From Streptomyces sp. NRRL F-2664 (GTDB lineage: Bacteria > Actinomycetota > Actinomycetes > Streptomycetales > Streptomycetaceae), in assembly GCF_000719345.1 (NCBI RefSeq), contig NZ_JOFX01000021.1:48588-112587 (forward strand): a stretch of 64,000 nt of DNA, in the 5' to 3' direction. Every line of letters begins with the position of its first letter. Within the stretch, counting starts at the first letter, position 1. Below the pieces are notes generated by a model that made no database searches, had not been told where the DNA came from, and saw only the letters and a list, made by a program, of their open reading frames with translations. Positions 16,507 to 25,300 of this stretch are shown piece after piece. The position numbers and the translations under genes were made by a program.

Positions 16507-18945
16507 GTGCCCGAGCCAAGCACTGCTGCGGCAGCTCCGCAGGGCGGGACCGGGGCGAGCCCCCCGCGCTCCCTCGCGGAGGCGCTGCGCGCCCGCGACG
16601 ACGCCGCGCTGTCCGCCCTGCTGCACGCGCGCCCGGACCTGTTGAACCCGGTGCCCGGTGACATCACGCAGCTCGCGACGCGCGCCGGGACCCGGGCCTC
16701 GGTGGTGCGGGCGCTGGAGCGCCTGGACCGGTTCACGCTGCAGACGGCGGAGGCCCTCGCCGTGGCCCCGGACCCGTGCCCCTACCCGGTGTTGGAGGGA
16801 CTGCTGACCGGCGGTGAGGACGAGCGGGCGCGTGCCGCGCTCCCCCGGGCGCTGGCCGGCCTGCGCGACCAGGCCCTGGTGTGGGGCGACGAGGACCGGC
16901 TGCGGCTGGTGCGCACCGCCCGCGAACTGCTCGCGCCGTCCGCGCAGCGGCCGTCGCCGACGGGGCTCGGGCCGACGGTCGCCGAGGCCACGGCCGGGAT
17001 GTCACCGACACGGGTCCAGGAGATCGTGGCCGCGGTCGGGCTGCCCGCCACGCACGACCCGGTCTCCGCGGTCACGGCGCTGACGGCGCTGTTCACCGAC
17101 CCGGAGCGGATGTCGGCGCTGCTGGACGAGGCCCCGGCCGAGGCACACCAGGTGCTGGGGCGGCTGGTGTGGGGGCCGCCGTACGGGGAGGTGACGCCCA
17201 ACCCGGCGCCGCCGGTGCGCTGGCTGCGCGACCGGGGGCTGTTGCTGCCCGCGACGGCGCGGACCGTGGTCCTGCCCCGGGAGGTGGCGCTGCACCTGCG
17301 CGGCGGTCGCGCGCACCGGGACACCTCTCCGGTGCCGCCGCCGGTGCCCGCCCACCGGGAACACCGTCCACAGCTTGTGGACGCCAACGCGGCCGGCCAG
17401 GCGCTGGCCTCGCTGGCCACCGTCGAGGAGTTGGTGAAGTCCTGGGAGCACGCCGGTCCGGCCGTGCTGCGGGCGGGCGGGCTGTCCGTACGGGACCTGA
17501 AGCGGGCCGCGGCCGGCCTGGACACCACCGAGGCGTCGGCGGCGTTCTGGATCGAACTCGCGTACGCGGCCGGGCTGCTGGCCAGTGACGGCGAGGCGGA
17601 CGAGCGGTACGCGCCGACCCCGGCCTTCGACGACTGGCGCGAACTGCCGCCCGCCGAGCGGTGGTCGGTGCTGGCGGCGGCCTGGCTGCCGGCCACCCGT
17701 ACACCCGGGCTGGTCGGCGAGCAGGACGCGAAGGGGCGCACGCTGTCGGCGCTGGGCCCGGAGCTGGACCGTTCCGCGGCGCCGGAGGTGCGCCGGCGCG
17801 TCCTGGAGCTGCTGGCGGAGCTGCCGGAGGGCGGTTCGCCCGATACGGCGGCGGTGCTGGAGCGGCTCGCGTGGGAGCGGCCCGTCCGCACGGCGAGCGA
17901 CCTGCGGGCCCGGCTCGCGGGCTGGGCGCTGACCGAGGCGGAGGTCCTCGGCGTGACCGGCCGGGGCGCGCTGTCGGGGCCGGGCCGGGCGCTGCTGGAG
18001 CACCGGGACCCGGCGCCGGTACTGGCGCCGCTGCTGCCCGAACCGGTGGACCACGTACTGCTGCAGGCCGACCTGACGGCGGTGGCGCCGGGTCCGCTGC
18101 GCCGCCCGCTCGGGGACACCCTCGCGGTGCTCGCGGACGTGGAGTCCAAGGGCGGGGCGACGGTGTACCGGTTCACTCCGGGCTCGGTGCGGCGGGCGCT
18201 GGACGCGGGTCGGACGGCCGCCGACCTGCACGCCTTCCTCAAGGAGCACAGCCGTACGCCGGTTCCGCAGCCGCTGGCGTACCTGATCGACGACGTGGCC
18301 CGGCGGCACGGGCACCTGCGGGTCGGCGCGGCCTCCTCGTACGTGCGGTGCGACGACGACGCGATGCTGGGGGAGATCCTGGCGGACAAGCGCTCGGCCG
18401 GGCTGGGACTGCGCCGCCTGGCACCGACGGTGCTGGCCGCGCAGGCCGAACCGACCGCGCTGCTGGAGGGGCTGCGGGCGATGGGGTACGCGCCGGCCGC
18501 GGAGTCGGGGACCGGCGACGTGCTGGTGGCGCGGGCCGACGCGCACCGCACACCGGCCCGCCAGGCGCCCGTACCGGTGCCGGACGGCCCGCCGGTGCCG
18601 GACGCGACGCTGCTGGGGGCGGCCGTACGGGCGATCCGCGCGGGCGACCTCGCGGCGACGGCGGTCCGCAAGGAGCCGGCCCCGGCGGCGGCCGGGGCAC
18701 CGGGCGAGCTGCCGCGCACCAGCGCGGCGGAAACCCTGGCGACGGTGCAGGCGGCGGCGCTGACCGGTTCGGCGGTGTGGATCGGCTACGTGAACGCGGA
18801 CGGAGCTGCGAGCCAGCGGGTCATCGCACCGGTCCGCGTCGAGGGCGGCTTCGTCACCGGCTACGACCACACGGCGGACGAGGTCCGCACCTACGCCCTC
18901 CACCGGGTCACAGGCGTGGCAGAACTGGCCGACGAACACCTCTGA
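16507..18945 (+). CDS. helicase-associated (XPB/Ssl2 C-terminal-like) protein
   Basis: 812 residues from GTG 16507. The N-terminus has SLAEALRARDDAALSALLHARPDL and winged-helix-like stretches (ITQLATRAGTRASVVRALERLDRFTLQTAEAL). The middle region (DHVLLQADLTAVAPGPL, TVYRFTPGSVRRALDAGR) is typical of the Helicase_C_3 family found beside actinobacterial XPB. The end (WIGYVNADGAASQRVIAP, GFVTGYDHTADEVRTYALHR) resembles a WYL domain. No Walker motifs, so not itself a helicase. Its expected partner XPB is at 21789-23432; both probably act in DNA repair. Confidence 0.85.
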   Translation: MPEPSTAAAAPQGGTGASPPRSLAEALRARDDAALSALLHARPDLLNPVPGDITQLATRAGTRASVVRALERLDRFTLQTAEALAVAPDPCPYPVLEGLLTGGEDERARAALPRALAGLRDQALVWGDEDRLRLVRTARELLAPSAQRPSPTGLGPTVAEATAGMSPTRVQEIVAAVGLPATHDPVSAVTALTALFTDPERMSALLDEAPAEAHQVLGRLVWGPPYGEVTPNPAPPVRWLRDRGLLLPATARTVVLPREVALHLRGGRAHRDTSPVPPPVPAHREHRPQLVDANAAGQALASLATVEELVKSWEHAGPAVLRAGGLSVRDLKRAAAGLDTTEASAAFWIELAYAAGLLASDGEADERYAPTPAFDDWRELPPAERWSVLAAAWLPATRTPGLVGEQDAKGRTLSALGPELDRSAAPEVRRRVLELLAELPEGGSPDTAAVLERLAWERPVRTASDLRARLAGWALTEAEVLGVTGRGALSGPGRALLEHRDPAPVLAPLLPEPVDHVLLQADLTAVAPGPLRRPLGDTLAVLADVESKGGATVYRFTPGSVRRALDAGRTAADLHAFLKEHSRTPVPQPLAYLIDDVARRHGHLRVGAASSYVRCDDDAMLGEILADKRSAGLGLRRLAPTVLAAQAEPTALLEGLRAMGYAPAAESGTGDVLVARADAHRTPARQAPVPVPDGPPVPDATLLGAAVRAIRAGDLAATAVRKEPAPAAAGAPGELPRTSAAETLATVQAAALTGSAVWIGYVNADGAASQRVIAPVRVEGGFVTGYDHTADEVRTYALHRVTGVAELADEHL

Positions 18946-19009
18946 CCCGGTTTCAGCCCCTGCGCACCATCCAGCCCCGCCGCACCATCCCAGCCCCGCC
19001 GCGCCATCC

Positions 19010-19110
19010 CAGCCCCGCCGGCGTTTGAGGCGCGGGGTCCGGGGCGGAGCCCCGATCTCCCAGCCCCGCCGGCGTTTGAGGCGCGGGGGTCCGGGGGCGG
19101 CGCCCCCGGC
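19010..19110. repeat. GC-rich intergenic repeat family, copies 2 and 3
   Basis: Two tandem copies begin CAGCCCCGCCGGCGTTTGAG at 19010 and 19061 and end in GGGGC-GGA-GCCCC and CCGGGGGC-GGC-GCCCCCGG hairpins. Shorter CCAGCCCCGCCG remnants precede them at about 18971 and 18990. They fill the gap after the helicase-associated gene and may terminate it. Confidence 0.8.
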
Positions 19111-19174
19111 GACGGCGCGGCACCCGCAGGGAAAACGGCTGGCGGCCCGCCCCGCCGCCGTACACCCTGACCCC

Positions 19175-19765
19175 ATGCACAAGGCCCCGCACCGCCAGAT
19201 CCGCGCCGCCCACACCGACACCACGATCACCGTCTACCAGGCCTACGCCCCGCACCTCGGGGTCCCGGCGGCCCGCGACAACCGTTTCCCGCCCGCCTGG
19301 AAGCGGGAGCGGATGACGTGGATCAAGCCGTCGTTCCTGTGGATGATGTACCGCTGCGGCTGGGCCACCAAGGCCGACCAGGAGACGGTGCTGGCGGTCG
19401 AGATCACCCGCGAGGGTTTCGACCGGGCGCTGCGCGAGGCCTGCCTGTCGCACTACGTGCCCGGCCTGCACGCCGACCGGGCGGCCTGGCAGGAGTCGCT
19501 GCGTGCCGCGCCCGCCCGGGTGCAGTGGGACCCGGAGCGGGACCTGCACCTGAACCAGCTGCCGTACCGCTCGCTCCAGCTCGGCCTGTCCGGCCCGGCC
19601 TCGCGGGCGTACGCCGACGAGTGGACGGTCTCCATCCGCGACGTGACCCCGCTGGCGCGGGAGGTCCACCACCTGGTCCGGTCGGGCGAGGACGCCGCGG
19701 CACGCGCCCTGCTGCCGGTGGAGACGCCCTACCCGGCGGCGCCGCCGGCCCACCTGGACGGGTGA
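19175..19765 (+). CDS. DUF4291 family protein
   Basis: 196 residues from ATG 19175 (MHKAPHRQIRAAH); upstream frame is repeat DNA. Family hallmarks are ITVYQAYAPHLG, RERMTWIKPSFLWMMYR, CGWATKADQETVLAVEITREGF and LPYRSLQLGL. A cytoplasmic protein of about 200 residues as usual for DUF4291. Structures in the family hint at an ADP-ribosyltransferase-like fold, but its role is unknown. Convergent with DoxX (4-bp gap). Confidence 0.88.
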   Translation: MHKAPHRQIRAAHTDTTITVYQAYAPHLGVPAARDNRFPPAWKRERMTWIKPSFLWMMYRCGWATKADQETVLAVEITREGFDRALREACLSHYVPGLHADRAAWQESLRAAPARVQWDPERDLHLNQLPYRSLQLGLSGPASRAYADEWTVSIRDVTPLAREVHHLVRSGEDAAARALLPVETPYPAAPPAHLDG

Positions 19766-19769
19766 GCCG

Positions 19770-20312
19770 TCAGTCCCTGATGAGCAGGACGAGGAAGCCG
19801 ACGACGGCGCCCGCGACCAGGGCGAGCACGCCGTAGCGCGGCCGGGCATCGCGCAGCACCGGGAGGTAGTGGTCGACGGCGTAGCGGCCGGGCCCGGTGA
19901 GGGTGAGGGCGATGACCGACGCGAACAGCACGACTTCGAGTTCGATGCCCTTGGGCGGGAAGTAGGCGCCGAAGCCGCGGACGTCCAGGATGTTGATGAA
20001 GACGCCGGTCAGAGCCGCGCCGGCGAGCGGGGTGAGCAGGCCGAGGGCGAGTCCGAGGCCGCCGAGGGTCTCGGAGAGTCCGGCGATGACGGCCATGGCG
20101 TCGCCGGCGGGGTAACCGGCCATGGAGAAGCCCTTGCCGGTCGCGGTGAGGCCCGGACCGCCGAACCAGCCGAAGAGCTTCATCGTGCCGTGACCGGCCA
20201 TCGACAGGCCGACGACGAGGCGGAGGACCAGCAGGCCGACGTCGTGGACGGAGCCTTCGCCGGCAGCGGAGGAGTCGTGGAGGAGCGAGCGGTCGTAGCG
20301 TGCTTGCGTCAT
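19770..20312 (-). CDS. DoxX family membrane protein
   Basis: 180 residues from ATG 20312. DoxX signatures are VLRLVVGLSMAGHGTMKLFGWFG, GLSETLGGLGLALGLLTPL and a last span ALVAGAVVGFLVLLI; about four spans. DoxX proteins act with thiol/oxidative-stress systems in actinobacteria. It lies 139 bp downstream of, and on the same strand as, the thioredoxin-fold gene at 20452-21021 across no obvious terminator in between, but the order is DoxX upstream in transcription terms only by strand; co-transcription is uncertain. Confidence 0.85.
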   Translation of the reverse strand: MTQARYDRSLLHDSSAAGEGSVHDVGLLVLRLVVGLSMAGHGTMKLFGWFGGPGLTATGKGFSMAGYPAGDAMAVIAGLSETLGGLGLALGLLTPLAGAALTGVFINILDVRGFGAYFPPKGIELEVVLFASVIALTLTGPGRYAVDHYLPVLRDARPRYGVLALVAGAVVGFLVLLIRD

Positions 20313-20451
20313 GAGCGTGAGCGTCCGTTCGTCAGGAGCGTACGGTCCCCCCTACGTCGCCTGTGAGCGACGGCCACCGTATGACGGCAGTTTCACGATC
20401 ATCCGCCCGCAACGTCGTGCGGCGGCGCCCTCCGACCCGTTCGGCCCCGGC

Positions 20452-21021
20452 TCACCGGGCCGTACGCGCCTCCGCGGCGAGGGACAGGAGTGTCTCGACC
20501 GGCCACTGGTCGTCGACGTGCTCTCCGTACGACCGGGCGAGGACGGTGCCGTCGGGCGCGACGAGGAAGTCGGCGGGCAGTCCGAGGCGCCCGTTTTCCT
20601 GGGTCCGGGCGGGCGCCTTCTGCCGCCCGCGCAGCAACTCCACCGTGCCGAGGGCGACGGCGCGCAGTACGGGCCACCAGGCGCGCGGGCTGAGCAGCGC
20701 CCGGCAGGACGACTCGACGCCGAACTCCGCGTACAGCCGCTTGTCGGGGTCCGCGACGACCTCGAAGGGCAGGCCGGCCACGTGCTCGCGCAGTTCGTCG
20801 GCGGCGGAGTGGAAGACCACGACCTCCCGGATGCCGGCGGCCTCGATCTCGTCGTGCCGGCGCACGACCGAACGCAGGTGCAGGTGGCAGACGGGGCAGC
20901 CGGCGAACCGGCGGAACTGCAGGTGGACCAGGCGTGCGGGGTCCGGGACGGGGACGGGCAGGCCGTCGCGGACGGCGGTGAGGGTCCGGGGTCGGACGGT
21001 GGAGCCGGTGTCGAGTCGCAC
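20452..21021 (-). CDS. peroxiredoxin-like (AhpC/TSA-type) thioredoxin-fold protein
   Basis: 189 residues from GTG 21021, eight bases after GGGAGG. VHLQFRRFAGCPVCHLHLRSV carries a CPVC pair at the position of the peroxidatic cysteine, followed by VVVFHSAADELREHV and FLVAPDGTVLARSYG, the typical strand near the end of the fold. Probably reduces peroxides or thiols in the cytoplasm. Divergent from a TetR regulator with palindromic operators between, so very likely repressed by it. Confidence 0.82.
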   Translation of the reverse strand: MRLDTGSTVRPRTLTAVRDGLPVPVPDPARLVHLQFRRFAGCPVCHLHLRSVVRRHDEIEAAGIREVVVFHSAADELREHVAGLPFEVVADPDKRLYAEFGVESSCRALLSPRAWWPVLRAVALGTVELLRGRQKAPARTQENGRLGLPADFLVAPDGTVLARSYGEHVDDQWPVETLLSLAAEARTAR

Positions 21022-21031
21022 TGGGGCCTCC

Positions 21032-21081
21032 CTGGTAGGCGTATGCCGTACACCTACCAGCGTAAGCGTATGCCGTACGCT
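21032..21081. promoter_or_regulatory. two palindromic operators between TetR and peroxiredoxin-like genes
   Basis: Site 1 (21032-21060): CTGGTAGGCGTA and TACACCTACCAG, 12-base arms with one mismatch around TGCCG. Site 2 (21065-21081): AGCGTA and TACGCT, perfect, around the same TGCCG centre. The shared core is GCGTA-TGCCG-TAC. Site 2 ends ten bases before the TetR ATG, and site 1 lies in the leader of the other gene, so both genes should be controlled. Confidence 0.8.
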
Positions 21082-21090
21082 GTCAACACC

Positions 21091-21708
21091 ATGCCGCGCC
21101 CGCGTTCGCTCACCCAGGACCGACTGGCCGCCGCCGCACTCGCCGTGATCGACCGTGAGGGGCTGGCCGGCCTGTCGATGCGCGCCGTCGCCGTCGAGCT
21201 CGGCATCAGCACCATGGCCCTGTACCGCTACGTCCAGGACCGCGGCGAGCTCGAAGCCCTCGTCGTCGAGCTGGTCCTCGGCTCCGTCGACAGCACCCCG
21301 CCGCCCGCGGCCACCGGCACCTGGCAGGCGCGCATCACCCTCCTCGTCGACCGGCTGCGCGCGACCGTGGGCGCACACCCCGACGTACTGCCGCTGACCT
21401 TCACGCACCGCCACCGCTCCCCGAGCGTCCTGCGCTGGGGGGAGACCGTCCTCGGAGTGCTCACCGAGGCCGGACTGGGACCGGAGGAGCGGATCGTCGC
21501 CCTGCGCGCCCTGCTCGCCTACGTGATCGGTGCGATCCAGCAGGAGCACCTCGGCGCCCTGTCCGGTGCGGGCACCGCGGCGATCGCCCGGCTTCCGGCG
21601 GCCGACTTCCCGCACCTGACCGAAGCCGCCCGCGGCGCGCCCTCACTCACTCCCGACCGGGAGTTCCACGGCGGTCTCGCCCTGCTGCTGGCGGGGCTGG
21701 ACCGCTGA
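21091..21708 (+). CDS. TetR/AcrR family transcriptional regulator
   Basis: 205 residues from ATG 21091. The helix-turn-helix is at about 10-50: LAAAALAVIDREGLAGLSMR, AVAVELGISTMALYRYVQD. The C-terminal ligand domain resembles the TetR_C class C family (ITLLVDRLRATVGAHPDVLP). It probably represses itself and the divergent peroxiredoxin-like gene through the two palindromes upstream. Ligand unknown. Confidence 0.92.
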   Translation: MPRPRSLTQDRLAAAALAVIDREGLAGLSMRAVAVELGISTMALYRYVQDRGELEALVVELVLGSVDSTPPPAATGTWQARITLLVDRLRATVGAHPDVLPLTFTHRHRSPSVLRWGETVLGVLTEAGLGPEERIVALRALLAYVIGAIQQEHLGALSGAGTAAIARLPAADFPHLTEAARGAPSLTPDREFHGGLALLLAGLDR

Positions 21709-21788
21709 CCCTCCCGGGCGGCGTGTTCCCCGCTCCGGCGCCGTACGGCACACTGGAGGTTTGACCTGAGTGAAACGGGGCGCCGCGC

Positions 21789-23432
21789 GTGAATGGTCCA
21801 CTAATCGTCCAGAGCGACAAGACCCTCCTGCTGGAAGTCGACCACGAGCTCGCCGGGGCGGCGCGTCGCGCCATCGCTCCCTTCGCCGAGCTGGAGCGGG
21901 CACCCGAGCACATCCACACCTACCGCATCACCCCGCTCGGGCTGTGGAACGCCCGGGCCGCGGGGCACGACGCCGAGCAGGTCGTCGACGCGCTCGTGGA
22001 GTTCTCCCGCTACCCGGTGCCGCACGCCCTGCTCGTCGACGTCGCCGAGACGATGGCCCGGTACGGCCGTCTCACCCTCTCCAAGCACCCGGTGCACGGC
22101 CTGGTGCTGACCAGCACCGACCGGCCGGTGCTGGAGGAGATCCTGCGGTCGAAGAAGATCATCCCGCTGGTCGGGGCGCGACTCGACCCCGACACGGTGG
22201 CCGTGCACCCGTCCGAGCGCGGGCAGATCAAGCAGACGCTGCTCAAGCTGGGCTGGCCCGCCGAGGACCTCGCCGGTTACGTCGACGGCGAGGCGCACCC
22301 GATCGACCTGGCGGAGAACGGCTGGGCACTGCGCCCCTACCAGCAGCAGGCCGTCGAGGGCTTCTGGCACGGCGGCTCCGGGGTGGTCGTGCTGCCGTGC
22401 GGCGCCGGCAAGACCCTGGTCGGCGCGGGCGCGATGGCGAAGGCGCGGGCGACCACGCTGATCCTGGTGACGAACACCGTCTCCGCCCGCCAGTGGAAGC
22501 ACGAGCTGGTCAGGCGGACGTCGCTGACGGAGGACGAGATCGGCGAGTACTCGGGCACCCGCAAGGAGATCCGGCCCGTGACGATCGCCACGTACCAGGT
22601 CCTGACGACGAAGCGGAAGGGCGTCTACCCGCACCTGGAGCTGTTCGACTCCCGGGACTGGGGGCTGATCGTCTACGACGAGGTGCACCTGCTGCCCGCG
22701 CCGGTCTTCAAGTTCACCGCCGACCTGCAGGCGCGGCGCCGGCTCGGCCTGACGGCGACTCTGGTGCGCGAGGACGGACGGGAGTCGGACGTCTTCTCGC
22801 TGATCGGGCCGAAGCGGTTCGATGCTCCGTGGAAGGAGATCGAGGCGCAGGGTTACATCGCGCCCGCCGACTGCGTGGAGGTACGGGTCAACCTGACGGA
22901 GTCGGAGCGGCTGGCGTACGCGACGGCCGAGACGGAGGAGAAGTACCGCTTCTGCGCGACGACGGCGACGAAGCGGAAGGTCACCGAGGCGCTGGTGCGC
23001 AAGCACCGCGGCGAGCAGACCCTCGTCATCGGCCAGTACATCGACCAGCTCGACGAGCTCGGTGAACACCTGGACGCGCCCGTCATCAAGGGCGAGACCT
23101 CCAACGCTCAGCGCGAGAAGCTCTTCGACGCCTTCCGCGAGGGCGAGATCAACGTGCTCGTCGTGTCGAAGGTCGCGAACTTCTCCATCGACCTGCCGGA
23201 GGCCACGGTCGCCATCCAGGTGTCGGGCACCTTCGGCTCGCGCCAGGAGGAGGCGCAGCGCCTGGGCCGCGTCCTGCGTCCGAAGGCGGACGGCCACGAG
23301 GCGCGTTTCTACTCGGTCGTGGCGCGCGACACGATCGACCAGGACTTCGCGGCGCACCGCCAGCGGTTCCTCGCCGAGCAGGGCTACGCGTACCGGATCA
23401 TGGACGCGGACGAGCTGCTGGCGAGCGACTGA
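21789..23432 (+). CDS. XPB-type DNA repair helicase
   Basis: 547 residues from GTG 21789. An N-terminal damage-recognition-like domain (LIVQSDKTLLLEVDHELAG) precedes helicase superfamily 2 motifs: Q-like LRPYQQQAVEGF, Walker A PCGAGKT (about 203-209), DEVH (297-300), GLTATLVREDG, and motif VI QRLGRVLRPK. The 3'-to-5' helicase XPB is conserved in actinobacteria and is thought to act in DNA repair, with the protein at 16507-18945 as its usual neighbour. Length is normal for the family. Confidence 0.95.
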   Translation: MNGPLIVQSDKTLLLEVDHELAGAARRAIAPFAELERAPEHIHTYRITPLGLWNARAAGHDAEQVVDALVEFSRYPVPHALLVDVAETMARYGRLTLSKHPVHGLVLTSTDRPVLEEILRSKKIIPLVGARLDPDTVAVHPSERGQIKQTLLKLGWPAEDLAGYVDGEAHPIDLAENGWALRPYQQQAVEGFWHGGSGVVVLPCGAGKTLVGAGAMAKARATTLILVTNTVSARQWKHELVRRTSLTEDEIGEYSGTRKEIRPVTIATYQVLTTKRKGVYPHLELFDSRDWGLIVYDEVHLLPAPVFKFTADLQARRRLGLTATLVREDGRESDVFSLIGPKRFDAPWKEIEAQGYIAPADCVEVRVNLTESERLAYATAETEEKYRFCATTATKRKVTEALVRKHRGEQTLVIGQYIDQLDELGEHLDAPVIKGETSNAQREKLFDAFREGEINVLVVSKVANFSIDLPEATVAIQVSGTFGSRQEEAQRLGRVLRPKADGHEARFYSVVARDTIDQDFAAHRQRFLAEQGYAYRIMDADELLASD

Positions 23433-23850
23433 CCGACCGGCCGCCGGCGATCCGCCCCTGCGCGGTCAGCGCGGCGGGCAGCGGAACGCACCACACCCGC
23501 CGACCCGGCCCCTCCAGGACGAGGACGCCACCGGCGGCCGCCGGGGCCGGCCCGGTCCACCCCTCGGGGGGGGTAGGACCGGGCGACCGCAGGTCGAGCT
23601 GCAGGCGCCGCCGAGGACGAGCACGGCGCCCACCGGGCCGGGCGGCAGCCGGGCGGTCGGCGTGAAGAGGGCCGGCGAGAAGAGGGCCACCGCGATCGAG
23701 GTCATCGGCCGTCGGGACGCGCAGGGCGATACGGCGCCCGGTCGGGGCCGGGCCGGAGGCCACGCCCATGCCCATGCCCTGCCGGTCCGCCGATCCGCCG
23801 GACCGGCCGGCCGCACACCCCTTTGTCCGACCCCTGCGCTTTCAGCTTCA
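23433..23850 (-). pseudogene. possible decayed gene, minus strand
   Basis: No intact gene with a good start is present. On the minus strand, two frames each carry protein-like pieces: one has TSIAVALFSPALFTP, a hydrophobic stretch near 23690, and another has GVLVLEGPGRRVWCVPLPAALT near 23480. A run of eight G at 23566-23573 lies between them, where a frameshift or sequencing error would join them. I do not recognise the family; it could equally be spacer DNA. Confidence 0.25.
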
Positions 23851-23853
23851 GCT

Positions 23854-23910
23854 CATTGCAACACCCGCCCGGTGCGCATTGCATTCATCGCCACATTCAT
23901 TGCAATGAAT
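23854..23910. promoter_or_regulatory. phased CATTGCA repeats with a 16-bp palindrome
   Basis: CATTGCA occurs at 23854, 23877 and 23898, spaced 23 and 21 bases, about two helical turns apart. The last copy is inside the perfect palindrome ATTCATTGCAATGAAT (23895-23910). This AT-rich block is upstream of the promoter at 23955 and looks like an operator array for an unidentified regulator. Confidence 0.5.
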
Positions 23911-23954
23911 ACCAACACCCCCCTGCAATCACAGGCCAGTAGCCCGCTATTTCG

Positions 23955-23983
23955 TTGACCGATTCGTAAACGCAATGTAGCGT
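23955..23983 (+). promoter_or_regulatory. sigma-70-like (HrdB) promoter for the serine hydrolase gene
   Basis: TTGACC (23955-23960), 17-base spacer, TAGCGT (23978-23983), a close match to the Streptomyces principal promoter TTGACN-N17-TAGNNT. It would start transcription about 40 bases before ATG 24031. Confidence 0.65.
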
Positions 23984-24030
23984 CGAAGTCGTTCAGCAAA
24001 CGCCGAACATCGACCGGGGGGAGACCCATC

Positions 24031-25260
24031 ATGGGCAAGAGCAAGGGCGGCTTTTCCGAAGCAGGGCTGCGCACGATGCGGGACGTACTGAACCGGCACG
24101 TCGACTCGGGGAGGATCCCCGGAGTGGTGGCCCTCGTCAGCCGCGGCGAGGAGACGTACGTCGAGGCGATCGGGACGATGCGCCACGACGTCGGCGCGCC
24201 GATGAGCCGGGACACGATCTTCCGGATGGCCTCCACGTCCAAGCCGGTGACCATGGCGGCATCGATGGTCCTGCTCGACGAGTGCCGACTGCGGCTGGAC
24301 GACCCGGTGGACGAGTGGCTGCCCGAACTGGCCGGCCGCCAGGTGCTCAAGCGGATCGACGGCCCGATCGACGACACCGGGCCCGCCCGGCGCCCGATCA
24401 CCGTCCGGGACCTGCTGACCTCCACCTTCGGTCTGGGCATCGACCTGACCGCGCTGGGCGCCCCGATCATGAACGCCGTCTTCGAGAGCGGCGTGTTCAG
24501 CCAGGGCGCGACGCCGTTGCCTGAACCGGACGAGTGGATGCGCCGCCTCGGCACGCTGCCGCTGATGCACCAGCCCGGCGAGCACTGGCAGTACCACCTC
24601 AGCCACGACGTGCTCGGCGTGCTCGTCTCGCGGGTGACCGGCCGGCCCTTCGAGACGTTCCTGCGCGAGCGCGTCCTCGACCCCCTCGGCATGGGTGACA
24701 CCGGCTTCCACGTGCCCGCCGACAAGCTCGACCGCCTGCCTCCCAGCTACGCACCCGATCCGCAGACGGGCGAGTTCACCGTCTGGGACGAGGCCGGGAC
24801 CGGGCAGTACAGCATGCCCCCGGCGTTCCAGGCCGGCGGCGGCGGACTGGTCTCCACGGTCGACGACTACCACGCCTACTTCCGGATGCTGCTGAACCGC
24901 GGCATGCACGGCGGTGAGCGGATCCTGTCCCGGCCCGCCGTCGAGCTGATGACCACCAACCGCCTCACGCCCGAACAGGAAGCCGCGAGGTCGGCCCTCG
25001 CCCGCAACGCCGTCCACGTGTCCTTCGGCCAGGGCCAGCAGGGCGGCTGGGGCTTCGGGATGGCGGTGCGCACCTACCGCGGCGACTACGCGCCCACCGG
25101 CCAGTTCGGCTGGGACGGCGGAACCGGCACCTCGGCCTACCCCGACCCGGAGAACGGAATCACCGGCATCCTCCTCACGCAGGTCGGGCTGACCACCCCC
25201 GCTCCGGCGCGGCTCATCCACGACTTCTGGACGACCGTCTACCAGGCGATCGAGGCCTGA
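24031..25260 (+). CDS. beta-lactamase-fold serine hydrolase
   Basis: 409 residues from ATG 24031 with GGGGGGAGA upstream. The class C beta-lactamase/esterase signature is ASTSK (S68 and K71 of SxxK). The second motif is WQYHLSHDVLG, where the usual YSN is replaced by YHL, and the C-terminal motif is GWDGGTGT. No signal peptide, so a cytoplasmic esterase or amidase is more likely than a true lactamase. Preceded by a strong promoter and the CATTGCA array. Confidence 0.9.
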   Translation: MGKSKGGFSEAGLRTMRDVLNRHVDSGRIPGVVALVSRGEETYVEAIGTMRHDVGAPMSRDTIFRMASTSKPVTMAASMVLLDECRLRLDDPVDEWLPELAGRQVLKRIDGPIDDTGPARRPITVRDLLTSTFGLGIDLTALGAPIMNAVFESGVFSQGATPLPEPDEWMRRLGTLPLMHQPGEHWQYHLSHDVLGVLVSRVTGRPFETFLRERVLDPLGMGDTGFHVPADKLDRLPPSYAPDPQTGEFTVWDEAGTGQYSMPPAFQAGGGGLVSTVDDYHAYFRMLLNRGMHGGERILSRPAVELMTTNRLTPEQEAARSALARNAVHVSFGQGQQGGWGFGMAVRTYRGDYAPTGQFGWDGGTGTSAYPDPENGITGILLTQVGLTTPAPARLIHDFWTTVYQAIEA

Positions 25261-25300
25261 CGGGCGGACGCGGCACGCCGGACGCGGGACGCGGGCGGCC

